NCBI RefSeq assembly: GCF_001890765.1
Contig: NZ_KV878783.1
Location: forward strand, 2,130,695 to 2,194,694
Source of the DNA: Spirulina major PCC 6313
Lineage (GTDB): Bacteria > Cyanobacteriota > Cyanobacteriia > Cyanobacteriales > Spirulinaceae
DNA: 64,000 bases
Direction of reading: 5' to 3'
Shown piece by piece: positions 32,374 to 42,258 of the stretch. The number at the start of each line of letters is the position of its first letter. Position 1 is the stretch's first letter. The notes under the pieces are model-generated. The model ran no database searches. It had not been told where the DNA came from and was given only the letters and a program-made list of their open reading frames with translations. The position numbers and the translations under genes were made by a program.

Positions 32374-34169
32374 CCCTTGAGTTGGGGGAGAATTTGCGGC
32401 AGGAGTGTGCCGGGAATGGCGTTAAGGGCGCGGTTTTGGCCGTCGATGCCGCCGAGTTCGTAGCAGGTGCGGATGGCTTGGACGATGCCGATAACGGTGG
32501 TTTGGTAGAGGTCGGTACTGGGGGTGAGGAAGTCGAGGGTTTGGCTGTAGGCTTGGAGGGCGGCGTTGAGGTGGTGCAGTTTTTCCGAGGGGGTGAAGGG
32601 GATGCGGGATTCGGTGGCGAGTTGGTAATGGACAATACCCAGGTTGTGGTAGCTGGTGGGAAAATCAAAGCTGACGAAACGGGGCGGGTTTTGGATGCTG
32701 AGGGTGTGGCCGAGTTGGCTGGCGGTTTGGTAGGATTGGGCGGCGTTGAGGAGGTCGGTTTTGGCGGTTTCAGGGTCACGATCGCGATCGCTGGCCAGAT
32801 GCCAATAGGCGGCGGCGAGGTTGTTGTGGGTGGTGGCGCAGCCGAGGGGGTCAGCGTCGGGGGTGCGATGGGTCAGGCTGGCACAATAGGCCGCGATCGC
32901 CGCTTCTAAATACTCCGCCTGCGGTTCGTGCTGCGCCACCATCCAATAGGTGGTACCGAGATTGGTTTGGATCATCGCCCAGTTGGCCCAGTCGCTGAGG
33001 GTTTCATATTGGGCGACGGCTTGGTGATAGGCGGCGATCGCGGCTTTCAAGTTGGGGAGAGGGTCTTGGTGTTGGGAGAGATGCCAATAGGCAGTCCCTA
33101 GGTTGTTTTGGCTGGCTCCGAATTTGGCGCGATCGCGTTCCGGATCACGATGGCTCAAGGAGGCCTCATAGGCCCAAATCGCCTGTTGAATATTCTCGCA
33201 ACGATCGCAATATTGAGCGAGGTCACTATAGACCGCACCGATATTGTTATGCAGCATGGCGTAGGTGTCGGCGGTGTTAGGGCCAGCCCCGATGTTTTGT
33301 AGGGCGCGATGGTATTGGTGGAGGGCTTTTTCAAGATCCACCCGGGCCGGGGCAATGCTTGCGGCAGTGTCGGGGGATGGGGCTGGGTCTTGGCGGCGCG
33401 ATCGCATCCAATAGAAATTTCCTAAATCATTAAACAGGTCTACCATCTGCGCCAAGGCCTGCGCCGGTAACTGGTGCAACCATTGTTCCGCCGCGAGAAT
33501 GGCCTGATCGAGCACCGCTCGGCTCGTCTCACCTTGGGCAATGCGCTCGCGATACTGTTGCACCAATGCCTCCAGATCGGGCCCGCTTTCCCACTGCCCC
33601 GCCAAGGTCACCAAGGGGAATACCCCCTCTTTGGACGGGGTGCTCGGTCGCGGCGGCAAATACCCCACGGGCCGAATCCCCTGCTCCGACGCAAAGGGAA
33701 ACACCCCCGTATGACACCGCCAAAACTCCGGCACACTATGCTGAATCTGATGGAGCCAGGGGCCATTCACCCACACCACTAGGTTAAATTCCAATTCCGG
33801 TAAATGGCGACCGAGCGATCGCAACTGCCGCAAAAACTGCTGCTGGATCGGGGCGGGTTGGCGGGTTAGTTGGGCCACGTTCCGCAGTTCTAAAATGGGC
33901 GGGTTGGTGGCTTGGGTGAGGTAGGGATGGTCTTGGAGAACTGATGCGATCGTGGCGAGGAGTTTCGGGTCGGTCACATCCCACGGAATCGTGAACAACA
34001 AGACATCATCGGTTTCCAAATCTTGGGTTAACCGTTGGGACAAAACTTGCACTAAGGGTTCATCCTCACACACCCCGAACAAAAGCTGACGACGCAGCCC
34101 TGCCGCTAAGACCTGATGCAAGCGATCGTAGGTCTGAGGATTTTCGGTGACATCGGGCACGGCTGTCAT
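32370..34169 (-). CDS. TPR-repeat protein with unknown N-terminal domain
   Basis: 599 residues. Residues 1-200 form a mixed alpha/beta domain ('LHQVLAAGLRRQLLFGVCEDEPLVQVLSQRL', 'VLLFTIPWD', 'LEFNLVVWVNGPWLHQI') that could be a degenerate NTPase-like or DNA-independent signalling domain; no P-loop is visible. From about residue 230 there are at least six TPR-type helical repeats with 'NNLGTAYWHLSQHQDPLPNLKAAIAAYHQAV', 'NLGTTYWMVAQHEPQAEYLEAAIAAY' and 'NNLAAAYWHLA' units. Such proteins usually scaffold others. The target is unknown. Confidence 0.75.
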   Translation of the reverse strand: MTAVPDVTENPQTYDRLHQVLAAGLRRQLLFGVCEDEPLVQVLSQRLTQDLETDDVLLFTIPWDVTDPKLLATIASVLQDHPYLTQATNPPILELRNVAQLTRQPAPIQQQFLRQLRSLGRHLPELEFNLVVWVNGPWLHQIQHSVPEFWRCHTGVFPFASEQGIRPVGYLPPRPSTPSKEGVFPLVTLAGQWESGPDLEALVQQYRERIAQGETSRAVLDQAILAAEQWLHQLPAQALAQMVDLFNDLGNFYWMRSRRQDPAPSPDTAASIAPARVDLEKALHQYHRALQNIGAGPNTADTYAMLHNNIGAVYSDLAQYCDRCENIQQAIWAYEASLSHRDPERDRAKFGASQNNLGTAYWHLSQHQDPLPNLKAAIAAYHQAVAQYETLSDWANWAMIQTNLGTTYWMVAQHEPQAEYLEAAIAAYCASLTHRTPDADPLGCATTHNNLAAAYWHLASDRDRDPETAKTDLLNAAQSYQTASQLGHTLSIQNPPRFVSFDFPTSYHNLGIVHYQLATESRIPFTPSEKLHHLNAALQAYSQTLDFLTPSTDLYQTTVIGIVQAIRTCYELGGIDGQNRALNAIPGTLLPQILPQLKG

Positions 34170-34449
34170 GGTGGTTTTGCAAAAAGGGGAGCAAGGCTGA
34201 ATACTGCCATTTTCGGATCGAGACGCGCTTAGTCAGGAGAGAATTCACGCCAAGCCGGAGTCAGATGCGATCTAGCCGGGGCGTGAGGGGCGGCGGTGGG
34301 ATTGCTCCGCTGCCAAAGCCTATCGCATCTGCCCGCTGGGGAGTGTGGGGATCGCGCAGCACGGGGCAATGGGAAGCCGTGCGGCGCGATCGCAACCCCG
34401 TCCAAGGCACAATGGACTTAAAATGTCTTTTTTAAATGGGAGATCTTGG
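34170..34449. other. Divergent intergenic region TPR gene / response regulator
   Basis: 280 bases with both promoters. An in-frame ATG at 34345 would add 35 residues to the response regulator without family support. No other element was recognised. Confidence 0.4.
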
Positions 34450-35130
34450 ATGCGTATCCTCCTCGTCGAAGATGATCCGGAACAGCGGGAACCCTTGCAA
34501 GCCGCGTTAACACGATCGGGGCATATTGTGGATGGAGTGGCCGATGGCGCGATCGCTCAAACCCTCCTCCATGACCAGCCCTATGATTTATTAATTCTCG
34601 ATTGGCTCTTGCCCGGTGTGGATGGTGTCACCCTCTGCCGTCAGGTGCGCCACGCCCAGCAGAGCACGCCGATTTTGCTCCTGACCGCCAAAGATACGAT
34701 CGCCGAAAAAGTCCAGGGCTTAGATGCCGGGGCGGATGATTATCTGGTCAAGCCCGTGGATGTGGCGGAACTGTTGGCGCGGGTGCGGGCCTTGCGACGG
34801 CGATCGCCCCACTGGTGCGGCGATGTGGTGGCGGTTGCTGAGTTAACCTTGCACCTCGATACCCTGCAATTGCACTATCACGCTGCACAGATGCACCTGA
34901 AAAGCGGCGATTTTCAACTCATGGAATATTTAATGCGCCATCCCCGACAAGTGCTCTCCCATGCCCAACTAGAGCACGCCCTCTGGACATGGGATGAAGC
35001 ACCCGAAAGTAATGCGATCGCCTCCCGGATACGACGACTCCGCCAACGCCTCCAACCCCTAGGCATCGAAGACTGGATCACCACGGTATACGGCATGGGG
35101 TATTGTTTTCAGCCCCCCTCAACAGCATGA
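34450..35130 (+). CDS. OmpR-family response regulator
   Basis: 226 residues starting 'MRILLVEDDPEQ' (ATG at 34450). The receiver has the acidic pair (EDD), phospho-acceptor Asp in 'LLILDWLLPGVDG', Thr in 'LLLTAKD' and Lys in 'DDYLVKPVD'. The C-terminal winged helix has 'LTLHLDTLQLHYH....HLKSGDFQLMEYLMRHP' and 'ITTVYGMGYCFQPP'. It resembles the RppA/NrsR-type regulators of cyanobacteria. Its stop overlaps the kinase start (GCATGA), so the pair is co-translated. Confidence 0.93.
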   Translation: MRILLVEDDPEQREPLQAALTRSGHIVDGVADGAIAQTLLHDQPYDLLILDWLLPGVDGVTLCRQVRHAQQSTPILLLTAKDTIAEKVQGLDAGADDYLVKPVDVAELLARVRALRRRSPHWCGDVVAVAELTLHLDTLQLHYHAAQMHLKSGDFQLMEYLMRHPRQVLSHAQLEHALWTWDEAPESNAIASRIRRLRQRLQPLGIEDWITTVYGMGYCFQPPSTA

Positions 35131-36560
35131 TCCTCCCCACCCTCGCCGCCCGCTGGCAGGCTCTCCCGGTGCGGGTGCGCGGCAACACCATCATCGCGAT
35201 CCCGATTCTCTGCTTAATCACCAGTTTAAGCGCCGTAGCTTGGCTGAAAATGAGCCTCACCGAAGATGAAATGTGGGTGCAACATACCCAAGTGGTGCGC
35301 CTGGAATCGAAACGACTCCTCAACGCCCTGATCGATGCGGAAACGGGAATGCGCGGCTATGGCCTCACCCAACGGGAGGAATTTTTAGACCCCTATTACC
35401 AAGCTCAAGCGGTGATTCCGCGATCGCTCCGTCGCCTGGAAAACCTCGTTCGTGATAATCCGAGCCAAGGGGCACAAGTGCAAGTTATTCGTGAGCAAGT
35501 TGACATCACTCTGGCACTCTTGGCGCAAAAAGTGACGCTGCAACGGGGCGCACTGCGATCGCAAAACCAAGCATCGGACGGCGTAACCCTCTACGACTGG
35601 CTCAACGCCGGTAAAGCCGCCATGGATGCCACTCGCCACGCCATCGATCAATTTGCCGCCGTCGAAGAACAACTCCTCCAACAGCGCCAAGCCCACCAAG
35701 ACCATTATCAGCAAATCACCTGGTATGTGCTGTGGATTTCCGGCGGCTTCGGGTTAGTGGGGACGGCGTTGGCGATCCATCTCTTTTGGCATCTTGAGCG
35801 CGAACTGACGACCCAAGCCACCCAGTTACAAACCACGAACCGCCAACTGACCGCCGCCTGCACCCAGTTGGAACGCTTCACCGCCAATGCCTCCCATGAA
35901 TTGCGCACCCCCCTCGCCGCAATCCTCAGTAATGCTCAGGTGGGATTGATGGATTGGGAGGACTGGGAAGAGGGGGAGCCGCCCCCAGTGGGCGTGCGCC
36001 AACGTCTGACGAAAATTGTCACCCTCACGAAACACATGAGTGAATTGGTGCGACAACTGCTCTGGTTGGCCCGACAGGAGGGCAACGACACCCAGCCCCC
36101 CCCGTTTGGGGCGATCGACTTGGCCCCCTGGCTCCAACAGTGGGCCAATGAAGGGCAGAGCCAAGCCACGGCGGCGGGTCTGATGTTCACGGCGGAGATG
36201 CCAGCAACGGCGATCGCAGTCTGTGGAGATGGGGCATTGTTGGGGCAGGCGGTGATTAATGTGCTGATCAATGCCTGTCACTATACGCCTGCGCCGGGGG
36301 CGATCGCCTTCCGAGTCATTTCCGCAGCCGCCCACATGATTCTCGAAGTGCAGGACACCGGGCCGGGAATTCCGGCGGCCGCGTTGCCCCATCTCTGCGA
36401 ACCGTTTTACCGGGTGAATCCGTCCGGGGCGGCGGCGGGGTTTGGGTTGGGCTTGGCGATCGCCCAGCAGATTGTGCGGGTGCATGGGGGAGAGTTGCGG
36501 ATTACCAGCGAGGTGGGCGCGGGGACGACGGTAGCGATCGCCCTGCCGCGTCTTCCCTAA
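35127..36560 (+). CDS. CHASE3-domain sensor histidine kinase
   Basis: 477 residues. TM1 'GNTIIAIPILCLITSLSAVAWL' (about 20-40), an extracytoplasmic CHASE3 domain ('RLLNALIDAETGMRGYGLTQREEFLDPYYQA', about 65-190), and TM2 'ITWYVLWISGGFGLVGTALAI'. Then HisKA with 'ANASHELRTPLAAILSNAQVG' (phospho-His), and HATPase_c with N box 'INVLINACHYTP', 'VQDTGPGIP' and 'GFGLGLAIAQQIVRVHGG'. It phosphorylates the upstream regulator. The signal is unknown. The next gene, for a small exported protein 85 bases downstream, may be a target. Confidence 0.93.
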   Translation: MILPTLAARWQALPVRVRGNTIIAIPILCLITSLSAVAWLKMSLTEDEMWVQHTQVVRLESKRLLNALIDAETGMRGYGLTQREEFLDPYYQAQAVIPRSLRRLENLVRDNPSQGAQVQVIREQVDITLALLAQKVTLQRGALRSQNQASDGVTLYDWLNAGKAAMDATRHAIDQFAAVEEQLLQQRQAHQDHYQQITWYVLWISGGFGLVGTALAIHLFWHLERELTTQATQLQTTNRQLTAACTQLERFTANASHELRTPLAAILSNAQVGLMDWEDWEEGEPPPVGVRQRLTKIVTLTKHMSELVRQLLWLARQEGNDTQPPPFGAIDLAPWLQQWANEGQSQATAAGLMFTAEMPATAIAVCGDGALLGQAVINVLINACHYTPAPGAIAFRVISAAAHMILEVQDTGPGIPAAALPHLCEPFYRVNPSGAAAGFGLGLAIAQQIVRVHGGELRITSEVGAGTTVAIALPRLP

Positions 36561-36645
36561 AGTTTCGCGGTCATGTTGTGGTCATAATCTCCCCGTAGAT
36601 TAAGAAACATCAACAAACGTTACATCTATCACGCCAAAACACACC

Positions 36646-36984
36646 ATGATTCACCTCAAGTTTCCCACCCGTTCCCTCGCCGCGATCGCCACAGGTTTAA
36701 CCCTCAGCGCCGCCAGTTTCGCCGCCGTGATCTTCAACAGTGCTGAACCCGCCCAAGCCGATACCCGCAGTTTAACGGGGGTTGTGGAACGGGTGTGGGA
36801 AGATGGTTTTCGGTTGCGCGTGGGCGATCGCAGCATCAAAACCGATACCTGGGATGTGTGTGGTGATTTCACGGCCCGCCATGTGCAAGTGGGCGATCGC
36901 CTCACCGTCATCGGTGAATTTGAAGGCCGTGAATTCGACGTTTTCGGCATCACCAACGCCGACGGCGAACGAGTCTGCCGTTAA
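36646..36984 (+). CDS. Small exported OB-fold-like protein
   Basis: 112 residues. Signal peptide MIHLKFPTRSLAAIATGLTL with cleavage near 'PAQADTRS'. The mature 75 residues ('SLTGVVERVWEDGFRLRVGDRSIKTDTWDVCGDFTARHVQVGDRLTVIGEFEGREFDVFGI') look like a small beta-barrel of the bacterial OB-fold type. Two Cys could pair. It follows a two-component pair on the same strand, so it may be regulated by it; that is inference. Confidence 0.65.
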   Translation: MIHLKFPTRSLAAIATGLTLSAASFAAVIFNSAEPAQADTRSLTGVVERVWEDGFRLRVGDRSIKTDTWDVCGDFTARHVQVGDRLTVIGEFEGREFDVFGITNADGERVCR

Positions 36985-36986
36985 CC

Positions 36987-38294
36987 TCATCCCCTAGGAG
37001 GTTCCCGCATCGGTTCAAGCAACGCGGCTAACCCAGCCACTAAGGCCCGGGCCGCACCGCTCTGACCCCGCACCCCTTGCAGATCGGTGCGCATTTGGGC
37101 GAGGCGGGTCGGGTCATTGCAGAGGGCATCAATACAAGTGGCGATCGCGTCAGGAGTAGCCACCTCGCCGACCAATTCCGGCACAATCTCCCGACCCGCC
37201 CAGAGATTCGGCCAAGCATAGAGGATCTTTTTACCCTGTTTTTCCCGCCGTTGATAGTGCCAATACATTACAGAATTAAAGGCGGTGACGAAGGCTGTGC
37301 CGATGCCCGGTAGATTGGCGATCAATCCCGGTACGCCATCCCAGGCCCGCATCGCATCGATCTGTTGAGTGGGAATAATCACACACATGGGCACGCCGAG
37401 GGCAGCGAGTTCGGCGGTGTTTGCGCCGATGGTGGTGATGCAAATTTGACAGTGACGAAGCCGATCATGGGCGGGGTAGTCTGTCCAGAGGTCGATGCGG
37501 TTGCCCTGGGCGGTTTGCAGATAGGGAGGGGCCGCGGGGGGGGTGATTAGGGTGGCGGTGGCGTTGTCGAAACGGGCGGCGATCGCATTAAATTCGGGGT
37601 CAGCGTAGCGGGCGAGGGTGGCGGGGTCGAGGGTGGGGGCGATGGGGATGGCGATGCGGCTCTGGGGGCGCAGCGGTTTGAGGCGGTTGGCGATCGCGAT
37701 CGCCGTGGGTACACCTTGGGTGAGTTTCATCGGTTTGGAACCGGGTAAAATCCCGATCCATTCCGTCTCGGTCGCTGCGGGGGAACTGGATTGCTCCACA
37801 TCCCGCAGCAGATCCCCGACAACCTGCGCCTTGTGCCGAGAGTGGGGCGGGAGTTTTTGGGTAACGGCTTCGTTCATGACGGCAAACCGATCCACCCAGC
37901 GCGGCCAGCGGGCTTCCCATTCGGCATAGATGACGATTTTGTACCCCAAGCGTTTACCAATCACGACGGGAAAAACTTGATCGCCGCCGAGGAAAATCAC
38001 AATGCCTGTCGGTCGCCAATCCCAATCCTCACGGGTTTTACCCCATAACAGAAAGGGCCAAAAGTGATCGGCGGCTTGGACGCGATCGCACCCCTCAAAG
38101 CCCCGCACCACCTCCGCTTCCGTACCCATCGCATTGGTGCAGGGCGAGAGGATCACCGAGATGCGCAACTGGGTGCGATCGCTCCCCCACTGCTGCCGCA
38201 GTTCCCGCACCACGGGCCGCACCCAATTCGCCACCTCGCCGGGCCCATTGGACAAAATCAAAATATCGATCGGTTCGCTCCGTTGGTTCGCCAT
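36987..38294 (-). CDS. Lipid-A-disaccharide synthase-related glycosyltransferase-like protein
   Basis: 435 residues. 'ILILSNGPGEVANWVRPVVREL' at the N terminus, 'VIFLGGDQVFPVVIGKRLGYKIVIYAEWEARWPRWVDRFAVMNE', 'VGDLL' and 'GILPGSKPMKLTQGVPTAIAIANRL' are characteristic of a conserved cyanobacterial LpxB-like family (GT-B fold). True LpxB condenses UDP-diacylglucosamine with lipid X; the activity of this branch is unproven. Probably co-transcribed after the HDAC-like gene, 21 bases apart. Confidence 0.75.
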   Translation of the reverse strand: MANQRSEPIDILILSNGPGEVANWVRPVVRELRQQWGSDRTQLRISVILSPCTNAMGTEAEVVRGFEGCDRVQAADHFWPFLLWGKTREDWDWRPTGIVIFLGGDQVFPVVIGKRLGYKIVIYAEWEARWPRWVDRFAVMNEAVTQKLPPHSRHKAQVVGDLLRDVEQSSSPAATETEWIGILPGSKPMKLTQGVPTAIAIANRLKPLRPQSRIAIPIAPTLDPATLARYADPEFNAIAARFDNATATLITPPAAPPYLQTAQGNRIDLWTDYPAHDRLRHCQICITTIGANTAELAALGVPMCVIIPTQQIDAMRAWDGVPGLIANLPGIGTAFVTAFNSVMYWHYQRREKQGKKILYAWPNLWAGREIVPELVGEVATPDAIATCIDALCNDPTRLAQMRTDLQGVRGQSGAARALVAGLAALLEPMREPPRG

Positions 38295-38315
38295 TGCCCC
38301 AGTTTCCTCCAGCCT

Positions 38316-39245
38316 TCAAGAAAATAATACGGGGTTGCAGAGCGTATCCCGTGCGGCCTGGTGCAAAAAGGCATGGCGCAGCACGAGGGCGTGAATGTCC
38401 GGAGCGTAGCCGCCACCAATAACACAGGCGACGGGATAGCCCGCCGCGTGGCAACTGCTCAACACCATGCGATCGCGCCGATAAATCCCCGCATCACTGA
38501 GCGCCAGTTTACCGAGGCGATCGCCCCCATGGACATCCACCCCGGCATCGTAAAGCACGAGATCTGGCTGGGCAAGCTGCAAAACCTCCGGCAATTGGGC
38601 CGCAAGAATTTGCAAATATCCATCATCATCGAGGCCAGCGGGGAGGGGAATATCGCGATCGCTCTGCTGTTTCTGGCCTGGAAAATTCGCCTCACAGTGC
38701 ATCGAAAAGGTAAACACCCTCGGCTCCTCCCGAAAAATCCACGCCGTCCCATCCCCCTGATGCACATCAAGATCCACAATCAACACCCGCCGCACTTGTT
38801 CTGTGAGGAGGAGCGATCGCGCTGCGATCGCCAAATCATTAAAAATGCAAAACCCCGACCCATAATCCGGAAACGCATGGTGCGTCCCCCCCGCCGTATT
38901 GCACACGATGCCATGCTGTAACGCCAGTTGCGCCGTCAACACCGTGCCCCCCACCGCCGTACAGGTGCGTTTCACCAGTCCCGGACTCCAGGGCAGGCCA
39001 ATCCGCCGCTGGGCTTTCGGGTCGAGGGTTCCGGTACAGTAGGCGGTGACATAGGCGGGGTCATGGACGAGGGCGAGAAGTTCCGGGGAGGCGCGATCGG
39101 GTTTAAACACCGCATCGGGGTGGGTAATCCCTTCGCGCAAAAGATGATCATGGAGCAGCTTAAATTTCGGCATCGGAAACCGATGCTGCTCCGGCAACGG
39201 TGTCACATAGTCGGGATGATACACAATGGGCAGGGCGGCAACCAT
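38316..39245 (-). CDS. Histone deacetylase-superfamily protein (class IV-like)
   Basis: 309 residues from the ATG at 39245. Zinc-hydrolase motifs: 'NTAGGTHHAFPDYGSGFCIFNDLAIAA' (charge-relay His pair), 'VLIVDLDVHQGDGTAWIF' (zinc ligands Asp and His) and 'LVLYDAGVDVHGGDRLGKLALSDAGI' (zinc Asp). Length and motifs fit the HDAC11/class IV-like group common in cyanobacteria. Bacterial members deacetylate small molecules or proteins; the substrate is unknown. The LpxB-like gene follows 21 bases downstream. Confidence 0.9.
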   Translation of the reverse strand: MVAALPIVYHPDYVTPLPEQHRFPMPKFKLLHDHLLREGITHPDAVFKPDRASPELLALVHDPAYVTAYCTGTLDPKAQRRIGLPWSPGLVKRTCTAVGGTVLTAQLALQHGIVCNTAGGTHHAFPDYGSGFCIFNDLAIAARSLLLTEQVRRVLIVDLDVHQGDGTAWIFREEPRVFTFSMHCEANFPGQKQQSDRDIPLPAGLDDDGYLQILAAQLPEVLQLAQPDLVLYDAGVDVHGGDRLGKLALSDAGIYRRDRMVLSSCHAAGYPVACVIGGGYAPDIHALVLRHAFLHQAARDTLCNPVLFS

Positions 39246-39419
39246 CGGCAAGACAGCATGAAGAATCAGGCTTTAATGTAGCGCGATACCGGAGCGCGAT
39301 CGCCCCTCTCCTTTGGCAACGGCTGATCACCAAAGCCAACACCGTTCACTGTCCCCAGCGTTCCGATTCAATGCACTGCTTTTTTCGCGTCATGTGATGA
39401 CCGGACTAACTTAACGTCT

Positions 39420-40790
39420 TTAGCGTCGAAAGAGTGTGAGAATTTGTCGCCATGCTTGCTGGCCCAAGGTCATTTTTTGGGGAGACTCGATTTTGGCATA
39501 GACCCGCGCCCCTGGTTGTAAACCATCGGGCTGATCGGTGGCGATCGCAATCACAGGAATCAGCGAACGATTCAACTGTTCATCGCGCTCCACGACCGTC
39601 CCAATCTGCTCAATCGTGCCGGTGAATGTTTGCAGTTCCTGTTCTGGTAATGAAAACGTCACCACCGCCCCCTCGCCAATCAAAAGCTGATCCTCCTGCT
39701 TGACCTGCATCCTAATCCTCAACTGCTGAGGATCAACAATATCCAGCACCTCATCTCCTTCTCGGACGACTCGCCCCGCCAGTTTATGAAGATCCTGGGT
39801 GACCACCGTGCCAGACATCGGCGCGGCCAACACGGCCCGCTCTTGCTCGCGCTGCTCTCGCTTCAAGAGTTGTTGGTGTAACTGCTGCTGCATCGGCACA
39901 CGATTAACTACGAGGGTTTGGGCGGCTTGATAGTCTTGCCGTGCCACCTGATAGCTATTGCGCAGTTGGACAACGCGGTCATAACGCTGCTTCCACTCGT
40001 CCTCCATCCGTTTAATGACTGCATCCCGTCGAGCCGTCACCTCATAGATCTCAGACTGGGCTAAAAGTTTTTGGCGTTCAATATCTAGGACTCGCTCGTT
40101 TGAGATTGCTCCGCCCTCCTCTGCGGCTCGATAGCCGGTGAGAGATTTCTCTAAATTAGCAACCCGTGCTTGGAGATTTTGGATTTGGTTGTCATAGCTG
40201 GCAATTTCCGGCGGCGGTGATCCAGCCTCTAACTGGGCGATTTCGTGCTCCAACTCCTGAAACCGCAACTCGGCTTGCTTTAAATTCGCAGCGATTTCTT
40301 GAACCTGGGCTTGGGCGGTCAACGCATTTTGTTGGGCGGCATTGACTTCGGTTTGCGCTTCTAAACTCCGCAGCGCAAAGGATTCCACATCCGCCTCTAG
40401 GACCTCACTTTCGAGCAACACCAGCGGTTGCCCCGCCTCTACGGTGCCATCGGACTGGACAAACACATCGGTGATCACGCCGGGGGATTGGGCGTAGACT
40501 GTGCGACGGGTTTGGGGCAATGGTTCTAGCCAAGCATCTTCGGCGCGTACCGATGGTTGGGATGAAATTTGGCTGATGAGGCCGAGGGTGACGGCGATCG
40601 CCCCTAGAATAAATAACCCTTGATAGGGTGAATCCGGGCTAGGCACAGCAGGGGATTGGGGCGATCGCGACGGCGGTTGCTGTCCGCCGGCTTGGCCCGG
40701 ATTGGGGGTCGAGGCTGGACGCGGCGGCACAGCCTGAAATTGGGGTTTACCCTGGAATTTTTCGTCAGGATTTTGAGGGTGCGGTGTCAT
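39420..40790 (-). CDS. HlyD-family periplasmic adaptor
   Basis: 456 residues. Pro/Gln-rich cytosolic start, one TM 'LFILGAIAVTLGLISQI' near residue 60, a lipoyl-like half ('VYAQSPGVITDVFVQSDGTVEAGQPLVLLE'), a long coiled coil (about 125-310), the second lipoyl half ('APMSGTVVTQDLHKLAGRVVREGDEVLDIVDP') and a beta-barrel end. Such adaptors bridge an inner-membrane exporter to the outer membrane. Start overlaps the upstream M50 gene by 26 bases, giving a tight operon opposite the large exoprotein gene. Confidence 0.9.
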   Translation of the reverse strand: MTPHPQNPDEKFQGKPQFQAVPPRPASTPNPGQAGGQQPPSRSPQSPAVPSPDSPYQGLFILGAIAVTLGLISQISSQPSVRAEDAWLEPLPQTRRTVYAQSPGVITDVFVQSDGTVEAGQPLVLLESEVLEADVESFALRSLEAQTEVNAAQQNALTAQAQVQEIAANLKQAELRFQELEHEIAQLEAGSPPPEIASYDNQIQNLQARVANLEKSLTGYRAAEEGGAISNERVLDIERQKLLAQSEIYEVTARRDAVIKRMEDEWKQRYDRVVQLRNSYQVARQDYQAAQTLVVNRVPMQQQLHQQLLKREQREQERAVLAAPMSGTVVTQDLHKLAGRVVREGDEVLDIVDPQQLRIRMQVKQEDQLLIGEGAVVTFSLPEQELQTFTGTIEQIGTVVERDEQLNRSLIPVIAIATDQPDGLQPGARVYAKIESPQKMTLGQQAWRQILTLFRR

Positions 40791-42258
40791 GGGAACGAGG
40801 GGGAATCTCCGGAAAAAAGTAATAAATCAACCAAGCAATGATGAAGAACGCCACCACCACAGCGGCATGATCCAGCGTCCAAATCACCACAAAACGGAAC
40901 AGCGAGCCAAACACAAAACAGATATACAGCAGCGACAACGGCGCATAGATCGCCAAAATCCGTTGATCTCGTGCTGATTCCGTCTGCGGCTGTCGGCTGA
41001 AGAGCGATCGATAAAACTTAAACGAGCGATCCTTAAGGCTATTAATTCCCGTCATCGCCACCAGCAGATGATAGCCATCAAACCGCGCCATCGGGTTCAA
41101 ATTCACCACCAACGTAAATAACGATGCCGCCAACAACAGATAACTTGTGGGTTTGAGCCAGCTATTCACCGCCGAAAAGTGCCACAACCACAGCGCCACC
41201 GCCCCGATCACACATTGGCAAATGATCCCCGCTGCCACCACGAGCACCCGCTGCTGTTTTTTCTTCAATTGATAGGAATCTGTGGAATTGGTGTAAGCCG
41301 CCGGAATTAAACACATAAACAGCAGTCCCATGTCCTGCACCTGGCCGCCGTAATGCTTCAGGGTTAAGGCATGACCCAATTCATGGATCGTCACCACCAA
41401 CATCGACAACAGGACAAAGGGCACAATCAACACCGGCCCACGGGTTTGCCAGAGCAGATTCCCGGTGGTGATCAGTTCTGCGGAATCGTGCAGCCCCCAC
41501 ACCAGCGAGAACCCCATCAACCCCAACAACGCCCAAAACACGGGTGCAGTCCAAATCCAGCGCAGCCATTGGGCCGGAGCGGTTAAGGCGCGATCGGGAT
41601 TAATTAGCGATCGCTTGTAATACAGCAATTGCAGCGGTGTCCACTTTTTCGGCTTCGGCTTCGGAGGGTTTACGCCCGCCAACATCCCCGCCACCGTCAG
41701 CACTTTCATCAGTTCCTGAAAATGCGCGGGGGGCACATCGAGGTCGCGGCAAATCTGTTGGGGTGGTGCAGTGCCAAGACGGGTGATCACGTCTTTAGAC
41801 AGCATATCCACCTGGAGATATTGCATATTCTCCGGGTTACGGACGAGGCAATAGCCATCGGGATGATCAATCAAGGTAACACCGGGTTTCAGGACCGATT
41901 GGGACGAAACCGAGGCATCGACTGGGGCGGCGATATCTGCATCGGGGTTGGCAATAATGTTCAGTGCTTGGAGCTTGTGGAAGAGTGTCGGGAGAAAGTC
42001 GGCGGGAAGGCGATCGCCAAACTGCCGTTGACATTGAGACTGCAAACGTCGCAAGGTCTGTTTCCCGGTGCAACGACTCAACGCAAAGGCTTCAAACTCA
42101 TCAACAATGTGCGCTAACTGTCGGTCGTCTGTGAGCATCACAAACTGACCTGTTTTTTTACTTTGACCGATCTGCCAATATTGCCGCAGGTCGGGAGTCA
42201 ACCAGTCCATATTGACCCAGGTTGAAGACAACGAGAAATTCGGTTTCTCAGCAACCAT
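40765..42258 (-). CDS. M50-family membrane protein paired with HlyD (YydH/peptide-maturation type)
   Basis: 497 residues. The N-terminal 200 residues are cytosolic with winged-helix-like stretches. Membrane helices follow, with the zinc motif HELGH at 292-296 ('VVTIHELGHALTLKHYGG') and 'NPMARFDGYHLLVAM' supplying the distal Asp. The HlyD-fused neighbourhood is typical of exporter/maturation pairs where an M50 protein acts in place of, or with, an ABC transporter. Together with the divergent 1344-aa exoprotein it suggests a dedicated export or processing route; that link is inferred. Confidence 0.85.
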   Translation of the reverse strand: MVAEKPNFSLSSTWVNMDWLTPDLRQYWQIGQSKKTGQFVMLTDDRQLAHIVDEFEAFALSRCTGKQTLRRLQSQCQRQFGDRLPADFLPTLFHKLQALNIIANPDADIAAPVDASVSSQSVLKPGVTLIDHPDGYCLVRNPENMQYLQVDMLSKDVITRLGTAPPQQICRDLDVPPAHFQELMKVLTVAGMLAGVNPPKPKPKKWTPLQLLYYKRSLINPDRALTAPAQWLRWIWTAPVFWALLGLMGFSLVWGLHDSAELITTGNLLWQTRGPVLIVPFVLLSMLVVTIHELGHALTLKHYGGQVQDMGLLFMCLIPAAYTNSTDSYQLKKKQQRVLVVAAGIICQCVIGAVALWLWHFSAVNSWLKPTSYLLLAASLFTLVVNLNPMARFDGYHLLVAMTGINSLKDRSFKFYRSLFSRQPQTESARDQRILAIYAPLSLLYICFVFGSLFRFVVIWTLDHAAVVVAFFIIAWLIYYFFPEIPPRSHDTAPSKS

